Shown here: positions 34,961 to 43,814 of the stretch, in pieces
How positions within the stretch are numbered: the stretch's first letter is position 1
How the letters are laid out: the number at the start of each line of letters is the position of its first letter
Source of the DNA: JANNBN01 sp031430595
GTDB taxonomy: Bacteria > Actinomycetota > Acidimicrobiia > Acidimicrobiales > JANYDT01
Direction: 5' to 3'
DNA length: 64,000 nt
NCBI GenBank assembly: GCA_031430595.1
Contig: JANPBU010000043.1
Span: forward strand, 1 to 64,000
Notes under the pieces: model-generated
Seen by the model: only the letters and a program-made list of their open reading frames with translations
Databases searched by the model: none
Told to the model about the DNA's origin: nothing
Program-made: the position numbers and the translations under genes

Positions 34961-37302
34961 CCCCGCCACCCATCCCCACCCCGCCAGACACCACGGAACA
35001 GCAGCAACATCTTGTTGTAGTTGGGGCTGCTGCGGGAATTGGTCGTTGGCTATGCGATCACATCTTTGGGCTGAGTGCGCTATGTTCGCTTTGGGCCTCG
35101 GTAACGCTGCTCGATACGCCAGAAGCGATGGCAAAACTAACGACAACGTCAAGCTTCAGTGACGTTGGCATCTTTGCCGAAGTGTTTCCAGATGGCCCCT
35201 CGCTCGCCATAGACCTCTCGCGGCCGCACACCGTCGTGGTCGTCGCGGTTCCGCTTGACACTTTGCCACAAGTAGCAAGTTGGCTTACCAACCGTTTGCA
35301 CCCCGATGCAATGCTTGTTGACACATCACACGACCGTTCACGATCGAAAGATGTTTGGCGAGACCGTCAAAACACCGGACTACATCCGTTGTTCGGCCTA
35401 ACAGCACCATCGGCTGCCGGACAAATATTTGCTTTGTGTACAGATGATGCTGCCCCCGCCTGGCTGGTGAACGCATTGGAATCAGCCGGCGGAAGCGTGA
35501 ACGTGATGACCGACGAACACCACGACGCAGTGATGGCAACGGTTCAGACAGCCAGCCATCAGGCACTGTTGGCCTTCGCTGACGTCGTGGGCCATTCCGG
35601 GCTCAACCTAGAAGAAGACCTTTGGGCGAACCGAACGCCGGTCTTCGAATTGCTGCTGGCGCTAGCTGTCAGGGTGCTTGCCCCCGGCCAAGATATAACC
35701 ACCATGTCGATCCAATCAGCTGATGCTGACGGTGCAGTACTTGGTGCCTTTCAAAAGTCAGTTACGCGGCTTGACACTGCACGCAGCGGTGATTTCGGGA
35801 CGTATTTGACGGGGCTCCGTGAACCGTTCAGTGGAGGGCTGTTCACCAAAATCACGCAGACCGGAAACCTCGCAACTTCGGCCGTACAAAGCACAAGAGC
35901 CCGCATTGCAGAAGTACGGCAAGCCCAAGAAATAATAGGTGTACGAACTATCGGGTCTATCGGGTCAATCGGGTCTGACAACGAACGGCTTCATATTGGT
36001 CGAATAGTTAAAGCAACGCCTACGTCGTTCACCCTCAGCAACATCCTCGTCGGAACGAAGGGAAATGCAGCGTTACTGAGCGATAGCGCGGCAACCGAAA
36101 ATGCGCAGCGAATCGGGATAGCTGGAAAGCCAAGACCGATAGAGTTTCGCCTTGGTCGAGTCGACATACTTTCGCCAAGCGATCTCGACGCTGAACTAAA
36201 CAGTTGGCTTGCGACCGTGTCCCGTGGCTGCAAATTTCTGATTCCTGAATCGATCGGCGGGGCTTCAGCGGTACGGGTCGTGCAAAGCGTTCCGGGCGTC
36301 AGCGATGCGGTCCTCATATCCGAAGAGGTACGACTTGGCCAACGAGAGGTTGTCGTTCGTTTTACCGCCCGGCTAGACCGTGATCTTGCTGAAGTTGAAC
36401 GACGCATTATTGAGCGGGTCGACGAAGTATTTGTGTGGCCCGACGGGGTTGTCTTACCGCTTGCACGCCCAGTACATCGAATTGGTTTTCTGGGGCCGGC
36501 CGGAACATTTTCAGATGTTGCCTGCCGTCAGCTCACCCGACTCGTCGGTACGCCACATCAAGCCACGGGTGTCGTTGAACGAATTGAGTTTCCCGAGTTT
36601 TCTGACATGGTCGCAGCAGTCGAACATGGTTCGGTCGACCTCGCCGTACTTCCCATCACCAACTCGTCAAGTGGGCTCGTTGACCTAGCCGCTGGCGTGC
36701 TCGCAGCCTCGGCATCCTCAGTCACCGCAGGTGGAGTGGTCGACGTTCCGGTTCGATTCGATGCGTACGTATCATCTGAGTTTGCCTCGACCACCGGAAG
36801 TGACTCGTTCGATGGTGTGAAGGTATACAGCCACCCGCAGGGGTTTAGGCAGTGCTCGCAGTTCGTTGCAAACCATCACCTCATCGAGGTTGTGTGTTCG
36901 TCTACTGCTGAAGCTTGTCGACTTGTTGCTGAGCAACACGATGGAATTGCCCTAGCTGCCACCGGTATGAATGCCGAATTTGGCCTCATAACCGCACGCA
37001 CCAGTGTGGGAAACCTCGCCGGCGCGCTCACCCGATTCCTAGTATTGGGCACCGTCGGAATGTTCGAAGCCCCCGTTCGGGTCGACGCGTTACAACGAAC
37101 CGTTTGGATCATCGAGTCTGACGTTGCTGGGCGCCTTCCGGTGCGAACACAACCCCGCTACGACGAGGTGCTCCGCGGCCCGTCAGGACGAACCCTCCTG
37201 GTCTCTACCGACCCATTGCGAGTACCGGTTGGAACACCTGGAGCCCGCCTCGTAGCCACCATTCCGTGGTCACCACGAACCCCCCTCGTCGTCATTGAGT
37301 GA
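34957..37302 (+). CDS. Prephenate dehydrogenase-prephenate dehydratase fusion
   Basis: 781 residues from ATG 34957, chosen for its ATGA overlap with the fructokinase stop. Residues about 15-315 are TyrA-like: NAD loop HLVVVGAAAGIGRWL, VVVAVPLDTLPQV, DTSHDRSRSKD, GLHPLFG (the HPxxG motif) and the helical dimer domain VMATVQTASHQALLAF. A repetitive IGSIGSIGS linker follows near 333. About 150 residues of unassigned sequence come next, then a PheA dehydratase domain from about 510: RIGFLGPAGTFSDVA, AVLPITNSSSGLVD, YSHPQGFRQC and GALTRFLVLG with the conserved TRF. No AroQ chorismate mutase motif is evident. It would channel prephenate to both 4-hydroxyphenylpyruvate and phenylpyruvate. The Rossmann loop (GAAAGIG) departs from the usual GxGxxG, and a trailing domain of about 60 residues could be a degenerate ACT regulator. 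Confidence 0.8.
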   Translation: MTPPPIPTPPDTTEQQQHLVVVGAAAGIGRWLCDHIFGLSALCSLWASVTLLDTPEAMAKLTTTSSFSDVGIFAEVFPDGPSLAIDLSRPHTVVVVAVPLDTLPQVASWLTNRLHPDAMLVDTSHDRSRSKDVWRDRQNTGLHPLFGLTAPSAAGQIFALCTDDAAPAWLVNALESAGGSVNVMTDEHHDAVMATVQTASHQALLAFADVVGHSGLNLEEDLWANRTPVFELLLALAVRVLAPGQDITTMSIQSADADGAVLGAFQKSVTRLDTARSGDFGTYLTGLREPFSGGLFTKITQTGNLATSAVQSTRARIAEVRQAQEIIGVRTIGSIGSIGSDNERLHIGRIVKATPTSFTLSNILVGTKGNAALLSDSAATENAQRIGIAGKPRPIEFRLGRVDILSPSDLDAELNSWLATVSRGCKFLIPESIGGASAVRVVQSVPGVSDAVLISEEVRLGQREVVVRFTARLDRDLAEVERRIIERVDEVFVWPDGVVLPLARPVHRIGFLGPAGTFSDVACRQLTRLVGTPHQATGVVERIEFPEFSDMVAAVEHGSVDLAVLPITNSSSGLVDLAAGVLAASASSVTAGGVVDVPVRFDAYVSSEFASTTGSDSFDGVKVYSHPQGFRQCSQFVANHHLIEVVCSSTAEACRLVAEQHDGIALAATGMNAEFGLITARTSVGNLAGALTRFLVLGTVGMFEAPVRVDALQRTVWIIESDVAGRLPVRTQPRYDEVLRGPSGRTLLVSTDPLRVPVGTPGARLVATIPWSPRTPLVVIE

Positions 37303-37322
37303 GACTCAGAGACCTACAGGGG

Positions 37323-37525
37323 TCATTGCGTAATCGAGAGCAGTTCTCGGAGGTCGTCCTCAACGCAAAGCACTCTCGCCCACGTCCACATGTATGCGAC
37401 GTCTAACTGTTGAACCGACGCAACCTCAACGAGGCTGCTGCCGTAGAACCAACAACGACGTACTCAATCTCCAGTGCCTCCAAATTTTCGACAACGGCCC
37501 GAAAGGCGGCGACCAGCCCAATCAT
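37323..37525 (-). pseudogene. Remnant of a nucleotidyltransferase-like gene
   Basis: Starts at ATG 37523-37525, overlapping the upstream gene by ATGA. The first 40 codons give VAAFRAVVENLEALEIEYVVVGSTAAASL, the start of an AbiEii/DUF6036-like nucleotidyltransferase (G-S motif), then stop. A second frame immediately gives a typical C-terminal tail (LDVAYMWTWARVLCVEDDLRELL) ending at TGA 37323. The body between is missing, so an internal deletion with frameshift is inferred. About 150 residues would be expected between the two pieces. Confidence 0.7.
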
Positions 37526-37791
37526 GGGGCAAGGAGAGGTTGACCCGGCCATGCGGCGCAGTACAAGGTGTCGCCGTAGCGATGCCGCACGAGTGCGAGA
37601 AAGACTTCGCGTTCCCCATACGTCGGATGACGTCGGCGAACCCCTTCGGCCTCCATCTCTGCGATCGCAGCATTCAAAGCCTCCCACTCAGCTAATCGAT
37701 CAGCCGGCGTGCGTTTAGCGATTGAATCCATCTGCATGCGCCACACTTCCGGTGACGTATCAGCCGGTATCGCCGGTGGGTTCAAAAACAC
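37522..37791 (-). CDS. Small protein paired with the nucleotidyltransferase remnant
   Basis: 89 residues; ATG 37735-37737 inside is an alternative start. The body TPADRLAEWEALNAAIAEMEAEGVRRRHPTYGEREVFLALVRHRYGD matches, from memory, a widespread family of short helical proteins encoded just upstream of nucleotidyltransferases in actinobacteria and proteobacteria, possibly toxin-antitoxin or abortive-infection units. The frame is intact although its partner is broken, so function is doubtful. Confidence 0.65.
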   Translation of the reverse strand: MFLNPPAIPADTSPEVWRMQMDSIAKRTPADRLAEWEALNAAIAEMEAEGVRRRHPTYGEREVFLALVRHRYGDTLYCAAWPGQPLLAP

Positions 37792-37895
37792 CTAGGCATC
37801 GTAGACAATCGCCGTAACGACTTGGGCCTTCGGGGCTCACTGAGTGAAGTTAACCGGGCTTGAACCGGCTCACTCGACTCGTTTAAATTGGGGAG

Positions 37896-38279
37896 ATGTT
37901 GCTTTCAGGAGGTAACCCGCAGATTGCGAAGGGTGATGGCGACGCCCCGGTGCAGGCTTACATTGCAGCCATGCCTGACTGGAAGCGCGGCGTCGGTGAA
38001 TGTATCAACGAACTCGTCTGCCGAACTGTTCCAAACGTGCAAATGGCCGTCAAATGGAACTCGCCGTTTTACGGTGTTGAAGGCGACCGTTGGTTTCTCA
38101 GCTTCCACTGCCTCACGAAGTACGTGAAGGTAGCGTTCTTTCAAGGGACATCTCTTCGACCCCTCCCACCAGGCGAATCCAAAACCCAAAACACTCGGTA
38201 TTTGAACATCTACGAGGACCAATTAATCGATCAAGAATTGTTCAGCGATTGGATTCGGCAAGCCTCGGAATTGGCGTAA
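37896..38279 (+). CDS. DUF1801 (YdhG-like) protein
   Basis: 127 residues. NPQIAKGDGDAPVQAYIAAMPDWKR, VKWNSPFYGVEGDRWFLSFHCLTKYVKVAFFQG and SLRPLPPGESK are the hallmark stretches of the DUF1801 family, small alpha-beta proteins related to frataxin-like folds; function unknown. Full length. An AGGAGG lies 12 bp inside the frame, but homology starts before it, so ATG 37896 is kept. Confidence 0.85.
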   Translation: MLLSGGNPQIAKGDGDAPVQAYIAAMPDWKRGVGECINELVCRTVPNVQMAVKWNSPFYGVEGDRWFLSFHCLTKYVKVAFFQGTSLRPLPPGESKTQNTRYLNIYEDQLIDQELFSDWIRQASELA

Positions 38280-38285
38280 TCCGAA

Positions 38286-38438
38286 TCAAAAATCGGTTGC
38301 CCCGAAACTCAATGCAACAGAACGACCCTTTTCGTCAAGGTCGTCATGATCACCCTGAATCGCAACACGCAGAATCCCCAGCTGACATGCGAAACGAAGT
38401 AACTCATCGAGTTGGCGTCGCTCTCGAGGTGGCACCAC
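38286..38438 (-). CDS. Short ORF, possibly a gene remnant
   Basis: 50 codons from GTG 38436-38438 to TGA 38286. The product (RERRQLDELLRFACQLGILRVAIQGD then HDDLDEKGRSVALSFGATDF) has the amino-acid balance of a real protein and no Shine-Dalgarno. It fills the otherwise empty 238 bp between DUF1801 and the ACT gene. No family recognised; could be the 3' scrap of a longer gene since the frame is closed by TAA just upstream. Confidence 0.3.
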   Translation of the reverse strand: MVPPRERRQLDELLRFACQLGILRVAIQGDHDDLDEKGRSVALSFGATDF

Positions 38439-38517
38439 AGGCGGTTAGGCCACGGGTCACCCACATTCGTCTACAACACTGTTACGCCAAGATGTTGGCA
38501 CTTGGTAGACCTGTGAG

Positions 38518-38895
38518 ATGCCGCACACATTGACCACACTTCCCGGACGGTACGCAGTTTGTCGGCTGGGCCGCGATTCACCCGTTCCGCACTGGGCCTT
38601 TACGGGCGCTTTTTGTAGCGTGACCCGAAATGCTGATGAACTTAGCGTGGTGTGCGATGAATCCGTTGTTCCGAACGATATTCAGCACCAGGCGGGGTGG
38701 GCTTGTTTAAAACTGGAAGGACCGTTCGAGTTCAACCTCACCGGGGTATTGACGTCGGTACTGATTCCACTTCGCGATGCAGGCATTGGCATCTTTGCGA
38801 TTTCGACGTTCGATACCGATTACGTCATGGTTCCCAAGACTAGTCTTGCTGATGCAATCTGCGCGCTTATTAGTGTCGGCCACTCGATAACCTAA
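38518..38895 (+). CDS. ACT-domain protein (CASTOR-like ACT_7)
   Basis: 125 residues: GRYAVCRLGRDSPVPHWAF, SVTRNADELSVVCDESVVP and LTGVLTSVLIPLRDAGIGIFAISTFDTDYVMVP. This is the single-gene ACT_7 type related to the amino-acid-binding half of aspartokinase and CASTOR; probably binds an amino acid. Not obviously cotranscribed with its neighbours. Confidence 0.85.
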   Translation: MPHTLTTLPGRYAVCRLGRDSPVPHWAFTGAFCSVTRNADELSVVCDESVVPNDIQHQAGWACLKLEGPFEFNLTGVLTSVLIPLRDAGIGIFAISTFDTDYVMVPKTSLADAICALISVGHSIT

Positions 38896-38897
38896 TC

Positions 38898-39096
38898 TGG
38901 CAGCCGCTCTTTTTGGGCCAAGGGTTTCGACAGCGCTTCGCTCAACGATCTTGTGACAGCAATCGCCATCAACAAGAGCAGCTTCTACAACACGTTTAGA
39001 AGCAAGAAGGAGTTATTTACCCGTACCTTGCTGAAATACGACCGTGAAGGTCATGTCGAACTACTGCAATCACATCGCACAAACACCGATCGATAA
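38898..39096 (+). pseudogene. TetR-family N-terminal fragment
   Basis: The frame from just after a TAA to TAA 39094-39096 reads FWAKGFDSASLNDLVTAI then INKSSFYNTFRSKKELFTRTLLKYD, the TetR helix-turn-helix (SSFYNTFxSKKEL). There is no start codon and the frame is closed before the ligand domain. It is a relic of a lost regulator, cut at both ends. Confidence 0.8.
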
Positions 39097-39135
39097 CGCC
39101 TTTGCAGCGACCAGCTGGATCGAACATTGCTTGAT

Positions 39136-39837
39136 TCAGGTTAACGGTGAGGTGACACGGTGTTCGTAGGCCCACACCACGATTTGGATTCGACTCTGTA
39201 ATTGCAACTTCGACAAGATGTTGCTGACGTGGGTTTTGACCGTCCCAATCGAAATGAATGCTTCGCGAGCAATGTCGTCGTTGCTCATCCCGCGAGCCAT
39301 CAGCCGAACTACTTCGATCTCACGGTCGGTCAACACCTCGGCAGCTCTGCTGCTCATTAGCGGCTGCACAAATTCCTGCAACAATCGCGCAGTTGCTCGA
39401 GGCGAAACCATGGCATCGCCGGATGCGACCAGGCGAACTGCCCGAGCGAGTTCTTCTGGTGCTTGGTCCTTCAACAAGAACCCGGAGCTACCTGCGCGGG
39501 CCGCGCCGAGAACATACTCATCGAGATCAAACGTAGTCACCACCAAAACCTTGCCCCATGCCGGATTCGCGCTTCGAAGTCGTTGAGTCGCCGCAATACC
39601 GTCGAGACGAGGCATCCGAATATCCATCACAATCACATCGGGTTTCAGTCGTTGAGCAACCTCGACGGCCATCTCCCCGTCGTGTACGACGGCAACAACC
39701 TCGATATCCATTTCCAACTCAAGAAGTGCAGTGAATGAACGACCGACCCGCTCATCATCGTCCGCGATGAGTACTCGGATCTTGTTTCCCAAGACAGCGT
39801 CAAGCGTTGGGCCCGCGGTTGAGTCAAGAGAACTCAT
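39136..39837 (-). CDS. NarL/FixJ-type response regulator
   Basis: 233 residues from ATG 39835-39837, overlapping the kinase stop (ATGA). Receiver domain: VLIADDDERVGR acidic pocket, phospho-acceptor Asp in VIVMDIRMPRLDG, VTTFDLDEYV and LLKDQAPEEL with the conserved Lys. LuxR/GerE helix-turn-helix at the C-terminus: LTDREIEVVRLMARGMSNDDIARE and TVKTHVSNIL. Forms a two-component system with the kinase encoded upstream; no target site is evident. Confidence 0.95.
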   Translation of the reverse strand: MSSLDSTAGPTLDAVLGNKIRVLIADDDERVGRSFTALLELEMDIEVVAVVHDGEMAVEVAQRLKPDVIVMDIRMPRLDGIAATQRLRSANPAWGKVLVVTTFDLDEYVLGAARAGSSGFLLKDQAPEELARAVRLVASGDAMVSPRATARLLQEFVQPLMSSRAAEVLTDREIEVVRLMARGMSNDDIAREAFISIGTVKTHVSNILSKLQLQSRIQIVVWAYEHRVTSPLT

Positions 39838-41000
39838 GACGACACGCCATACGGCAAAGTTGCTCGAACTCGCCATCCTCCATGGGGCGACGTGTCGATG
39901 TCGAACGATCCACCCGTTGATTTGGCTCGCTCAGCCATGTTGATCAGGCCGTATCTCTCGCGCCTCACGTTGTCACGCGAGGGAGGTTCCTCAACCACAC
40001 CATCATTTTCGATAGTGAGCTGAACATGACCGTCCACCACACTCACATCAAACCACGCATTGCCTGGTCCCCGGTGTCGCAACACATTAGTAAGCGCTTC
40101 TTGTGTAATTCGCACGATGGCAAGCTCAACATCGCGGCGCAGTTGCCCAGCTCCGGCGTACCAATTCGAGTCGCTGCGATGCACGACGAGCCCAGCCCCG
40201 GCCAGTCGATCAAACATTGGGCCGAGGTCGGCAATTGTTGGTTGGGGCTCCAAGGGTGATTCACTACTCAGTACACCTACGACCTGGCGAAGCGCATCGA
40301 GTGCTTGCCGAGCGGTAAGGGCCGAAAAGTCGGCAGCCTCTTGTAATGACTCGGTGGTACCAACCCGTCGAGCCAACTTGTTTTGCACGACAAGAGCAGA
40401 AAGGTGGTGGGCCGCAACGTCGTGAAGGTCACGCGCAATGCGTTGACGTTCACTCAAGATGGCCCGCTCCCGATCGGCAGTTTGAAGCGCAACGAGCTGA
40501 GCATGTTGCTGCCTCATCTGCCGACCCTGGTACCCAAGACCCACTGCGAGCGCCGTAAGCACAAGGGGATACAGCGTTGTCGGGCCACTAAAAGCAACGT
40601 TGGTGGCACGGCGAAGCCAAAGGTCATTGACGGTTAGTGAAACGAACCCGATCGCACCAACAACGCGAGGATCGACATCACTTCGCAACACCACCTGAAA
40701 CAAAACAAATACCACCATCAGTTCGAGGGCGGCAAAGCTGGTGGTGAATGCGGGTGAACCGGCACATAACACTGCAACGGCACCAAGCGAAACTCGAGGA
40801 TTTCGAAAGCTGAGCCAACTCGTCGCAGCACCCAAACATGACAGGACGACGTTGGCGAACAGCGTCATGGGGTGCTGATCAGTTCCAAACGAGAATGCAA
40901 ACGTAACGCCAAACACTGCGACGGTCGTGATCAGTTGAACGCGACCCGCACACCAGCTTTGGATCCCATTCAGCTTAGAGAGGGGTTGAGCCTGCGTCAT
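39834..41000 (-). CDS. Sensor histidine kinase (HisKA_3 type)
   Basis: 388 residues from ATG 40998-41000; the longer frame overlaps the next gene. About five membrane helices in the first 170 residues form the sensor. Phosphorylation site His in ERQRIARDLHDVAAHHLSALVVQ near 208; N box IVRITQEALTNVLRH near 300 and G box RYGLINMAERAKSTGGSF near 345. Its membrane-only sensor, as in DesK, suggests a cell-envelope or lipid cue. It starts 26 bp after the sterol desaturase stop, so all three may be cotranscribed. Confidence 0.92.
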   Translation of the reverse strand: MTQAQPLSKLNGIQSWCAGRVQLITTVAVFGVTFAFSFGTDQHPMTLFANVVLSCLGAATSWLSFRNPRVSLGAVAVLCAGSPAFTTSFAALELMVVFVLFQVVLRSDVDPRVVGAIGFVSLTVNDLWLRRATNVAFSGPTTLYPLVLTALAVGLGYQGRQMRQQHAQLVALQTADRERAILSERQRIARDLHDVAAHHLSALVVQNKLARRVGTTESLQEAADFSALTARQALDALRQVVGVLSSESPLEPQPTIADLGPMFDRLAGAGLVVHRSDSNWYAGAGQLRRDVELAIVRITQEALTNVLRHRGPGNAWFDVSVVDGHVQLTIENDGVVEEPPSRDNVRRERYGLINMAERAKSTGGSFDIDTSPHGGWRVRATLPYGVSS

Positions 41001-41025
41001 CACGCTCAGCTTCTCACCTCGACGC

Positions 41026-41823
41026 TCAGCTCGGTACGTCAACACGTGGCGCAGCCTGAAGCGGTCCGGCCTTGGCGGAGATCCGTTCTCGCAACACCAC
41101 CTTACGGGTTGAGTAGTCCGCAAACTCGGTTCCCATCCAACGATCCCAATAGGTGAAGTACAAACCGTAATTTCCGCGCGACTTTTCGTGATGAAGATTG
41201 TGATGGATCGACGGGGTCTTGAGACGTAGCAACGGCACGCGATCCCACCATTTTGGAGCCCACTCAAACCCATTGTGCCCCAGGATGTTGTTGAGGGTTG
41301 AAATATAGATGGCCCAGAAGAAGAAGTTCGACTGTACGCCTATGAATATCGGCAGAACTGCCAGCGGAACATTGATAATGAACGATTCGAGCGGATGAAA
41401 TGACAGCCCGGTCAGAGGGGTCGTATCAATGCTTCGGTGATGGATTTTGTGAATCGACCGGTACAGCCGGTTGTTCGCATGAAGTGCCCGATGGGTCCAA
41501 TAGAACCAAGCATCGTCAATCACTATGTACACGAGCGAAGCAGCAATCAGCACACCGAAGTTGTTGGTATTCAACTGAACAAATAACCCCGGCGCCATGC
41601 CGTCACCGAAGATCAAGAGTCCAACAACGAACCCAACTTGGGAGATTAACGACCACTTGACTTCATGGAACCATTGCTTTGAGTTGGCCCTGGTTTTCAG
41701 CTGCACCTTGCGGTGTTGCAGCTTCGGGCGAAACACTAACCACAGCAACACAAACGACCCACCGAAATACAGGAAGTAGTCGCGAACGCCGACGTAAACG
41801 AATTTGAGAAGATCAGTAATCAT
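41026..41823 (-). CDS. Sterol desaturase/fatty-acid hydroxylase superfamily protein
   Basis: 265 residues, about four membrane helices with the di-iron His clusters HRALH (about 111), HKIHHRS (about 125) and HHNLHHEKSRGNYGLYFTYWDRWMGTEF (about 210). These are diagnostic of the integral-membrane FA_hydroxylase family. Substrate may be a fatty acid, sterol or carotenoid. Its position ahead of a DesK-like sensor system suggests a membrane-lipid circuit, but that is inference. Confidence 0.92.
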   Translation of the reverse strand: MITDLLKFVYVGVRDYFLYFGGSFVLLWLVFRPKLQHRKVQLKTRANSKQWFHEVKWSLISQVGFVVGLLIFGDGMAPGLFVQLNTNNFGVLIAASLVYIVIDDAWFYWTHRALHANNRLYRSIHKIHHRSIDTTPLTGLSFHPLESFIINVPLAVLPIFIGVQSNFFFWAIYISTLNNILGHNGFEWAPKWWDRVPLLRLKTPSIHHNLHHEKSRGNYGLYFTYWDRWMGTEFADYSTRKVVLRERISAKAGPLQAAPRVDVPS

Positions 41824-41946
41824 GCAGATGATTGTCGCGACCGTCGCCTTTATCTACATCGGTCTTTTGGCCGATCATCTCAGCCCATCAAGGAAATACA
41901 TCCTTTGACAGATGCGACCTTCCGCGTAGGTTGCAAGAGTCGCTCT

Positions 41947-42339
41947 ATGTCTTCGCCTTCAACGTCTTCACCACAAACTGCTCGTCTTTACTGGATTGCC
42001 ACCGGTCTTTTTTGTGCGGTATTTATCGGATCAGCCGTGTTTGGTTTGCTCGACCTCGACGGATCTCGGGCTGAGTGGACCCACCTCGGGTACCCGTGGT
42101 GGACCTTCTTCTTGCTCACTGCCGGAAAGATCATCGGGGTAGCCACAATCCTGACCAACAAAGCTCCACGATTCATTAAGGACTACGCATTTGCAGGATT
42201 TCTCTTCGATCTGCTCCTTGCCTTAGGCGCTCACCTTGCAGTCCCGGAGATTAAGGCACTGCTTCCGATCTCGGTACTTGGAATCTGGGGGTTTGCCGTC
42301 ACGATGGACAATCGTCATTTTCCTCGCCGGCCGTACTAG
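41947..42339 (+). CDS. DoxX-like family membrane protein
   Basis: 130 residues from ATG 41947; ATG/ACG context allows an earlier start at 41905. Four membrane helices: LYWIATGLFCAVFIGSAVFGL, WWTFFLLTAGKIIGVATILT, YAFAGFLFDLLLALGAHLA, LLPISVLGIWGFAVTM. The YPWWTFFLL and GAHL motifs are typical of DoxX_2 proteins. Function unknown; perhaps quinone- or oxidation-related. Confidence 0.85.
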   Translation: MSSPSTSSPQTARLYWIATGLFCAVFIGSAVFGLLDLDGSRAEWTHLGYPWWTFFLLTAGKIIGVATILTNKAPRFIKDYAFAGFLFDLLLALGAHLAVPEIKALLPISVLGIWGFAVTMDNRHFPRRPY

Positions 42340-42397
42340 CCACGTATCTAACTTTTGACCGATGCTTCAACTAGTCGTGCCATCAGACAATGAGTGC

Positions 42398-43018
42398 ATG
42401 TTGAAATCCACCTCCACCGTTTCCTCCCGTCCAACGAGCCGCATGGCGATCCGTGTTGCAATCATTGCTCTAGGAGCCGTCAGTTTGGGTGCCTGCGCAT
42501 CGTCGTCAACAAGAACCACCGACACGGCCGTCGCCGCTACGGCTGAAGCTACAGCTATCGAAAGCACAGTCGCAGCTGCGCCAGACACCACACTGCCACC
42601 CGTAGCTTCGACCGCTGATGTGCTTACTACCATCGAGGCTACGGGAAAGTACCCGACCTTCGTGAAACTCGTGAACCAGGCCGGGCTGGCTGACTCGCTT
42701 AAAACCGGTGGGCCGTTCACCATCGCCGTCCCATCGGAAGAGGCGTTCGCTGCTCTCCCCGCCGAAACGCTAGCGAGCCTGGGGGCCGACAACGCTGCGC
42801 TGGCCCGGGTCCTGAAATACCACGTTGTTCCTGCGTTGGTGAGTCCTGATCCTGCAGCATCTGGTCCAGCGCCAACCCTCGAAGGCTCAACGATCGAAGT
42901 GCTCTTTACCGCGACCAACGCGACCATCAACGGCGCATTGGTACTTACCTCGCCACGTCCGACTGCCAACGGTGCGTTCGTCGTTATCGACAAAGTGTTG
43001 CTTCCTCCGAAGAAGTAA
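42398..43018 (+). CDS. Fasciclin-domain lipoprotein
   Basis: About 206 residues from ATG 42398; ATG 42362 adds 12. Lipobox LGAC with Cys near residue 34, a Thr/Ala-rich spacer, and one FAS1 domain (DVLTTIEATGKYPTFVKLVNQAGLADSL; GPFTIAVPSEEAFAALP; LKYHVVPALV; NGAFVVIDKVLLPP). Surface-anchored adhesion-type domain. No operon partner. Confidence 0.9.
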   Translation: MLKSTSTVSSRPTSRMAIRVAIIALGAVSLGACASSSTRTTDTAVAATAEATAIESTVAAAPDTTLPPVASTADVLTTIEATGKYPTFVKLVNQAGLADSLKTGGPFTIAVPSEEAFAALPAETLASLGADNAALARVLKYHVVPALVSPDPAASGPAPTLEGSTIEVLFTATNATINGALVLTSPRPTANGAFVVIDKVLLPPKK

Positions 43019-43094
43019 CTGTGTTGGATTAGCTCTCCGCAGTTTGAAGACGTGGAGCTTCGAGCGGTTCGAGTCATACGAAACGACGGCCAGA

Positions 43095-43814
43095 ATGCAA
43101 GTTATGGAAAACGCGAACCGTGTTATCGGGCTCATTGGAGGAATGTCGTGGGTGTCAACTGCGCACTACTACGAGACGTTGAATACCGCCGTCGCCGCCC
43201 GGATGGGCGGTGATCACTGCGCACGCTTAGTACTGTGGCAAACCGATTTTGACACCATCACAAACCTTCAACGGGCTGGTCGATGGGATGAAGCTGGGGC
43301 AGTTTTGACTGCCGGGGCACAGTCCCTCGTCGCTGCCGGGGCAGAACTCATCGCCATTTGTGCCAACACGATGCATCTGGTGGCCCCGCAAATTGCGGCA
43401 GCGGCATCACCGGTTCCACTTGTACATATTGTCGAAGCGGTACGCGATGAATGTGTACGACTCGGTGTTACTCGACTGGGTCTGTTGGGCACTGCGTACA
43501 CCATGGAATCACCGGCCCTATTCCCAACTGTCCTGTCGCCCGCTGGAATCGAGTTACTTACTCCGGGTGCCGACGATCGGGCTGCGATTCAGCGTCACAC
43601 GTTCGATGAGTTGATTCAGAACCGTGTGACACCGGAGGCAATATCGCGATTCACCACGGCGTCCAACGAAATGATTTCACGGGGTGCTCAGGCGATTGTT
43701 TTGGCCTGCACAGAACACGGAATGGTGCTTCGGGATCGCGACCTTTCTGTCCCCGTTCTCGACTCTACCCAGATACACGTTGATGCGATCCTCACAGCCG
43801 CCCTGAGTCGCTGA
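43095..43814 (+). CDS. Aspartate/glutamate racemase family protein
   Basis: 239 residues from ATG 43095 (another ATG at 43104). GLIGGMSWVSTAHYYETLN at the start, catalytic Cys in ICANTMHL near 88 and in VLACTEHGMV near 200. The two-cysteine, PLP-independent fold matches YgeA/RacX aspartate racemases. The start lies 76 bp after the fasciclin gene. Substrate could be Asp or another amino acid. Confidence 0.9.
   Translation: MQVMENANRVIGLIGGMSWVSTAHYYETLNTAVAARMGGDHCARLVLWQTDFDTITNLQRAGRWDEAGAVLTAGAQSLVAAGAELIAICANTMHLVAPQIAAAASPVPLVHIVEAVRDECVRLGVTRLGLLGTAYTMESPALFPTVLSPAGIELLTPGADDRAAIQRHTFDELIQNRVTPEAISRFTTASNEMISRGAQAIVLACTEHGMVLRDRDLSVPVLDSTQIHVDAILTAALSR

Noticed and set aside
37908..37925. 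ATT start of DUF1801 after an AGGAGG
   Set aside because: Family similarity begins before this point and ATG 37896 is available.
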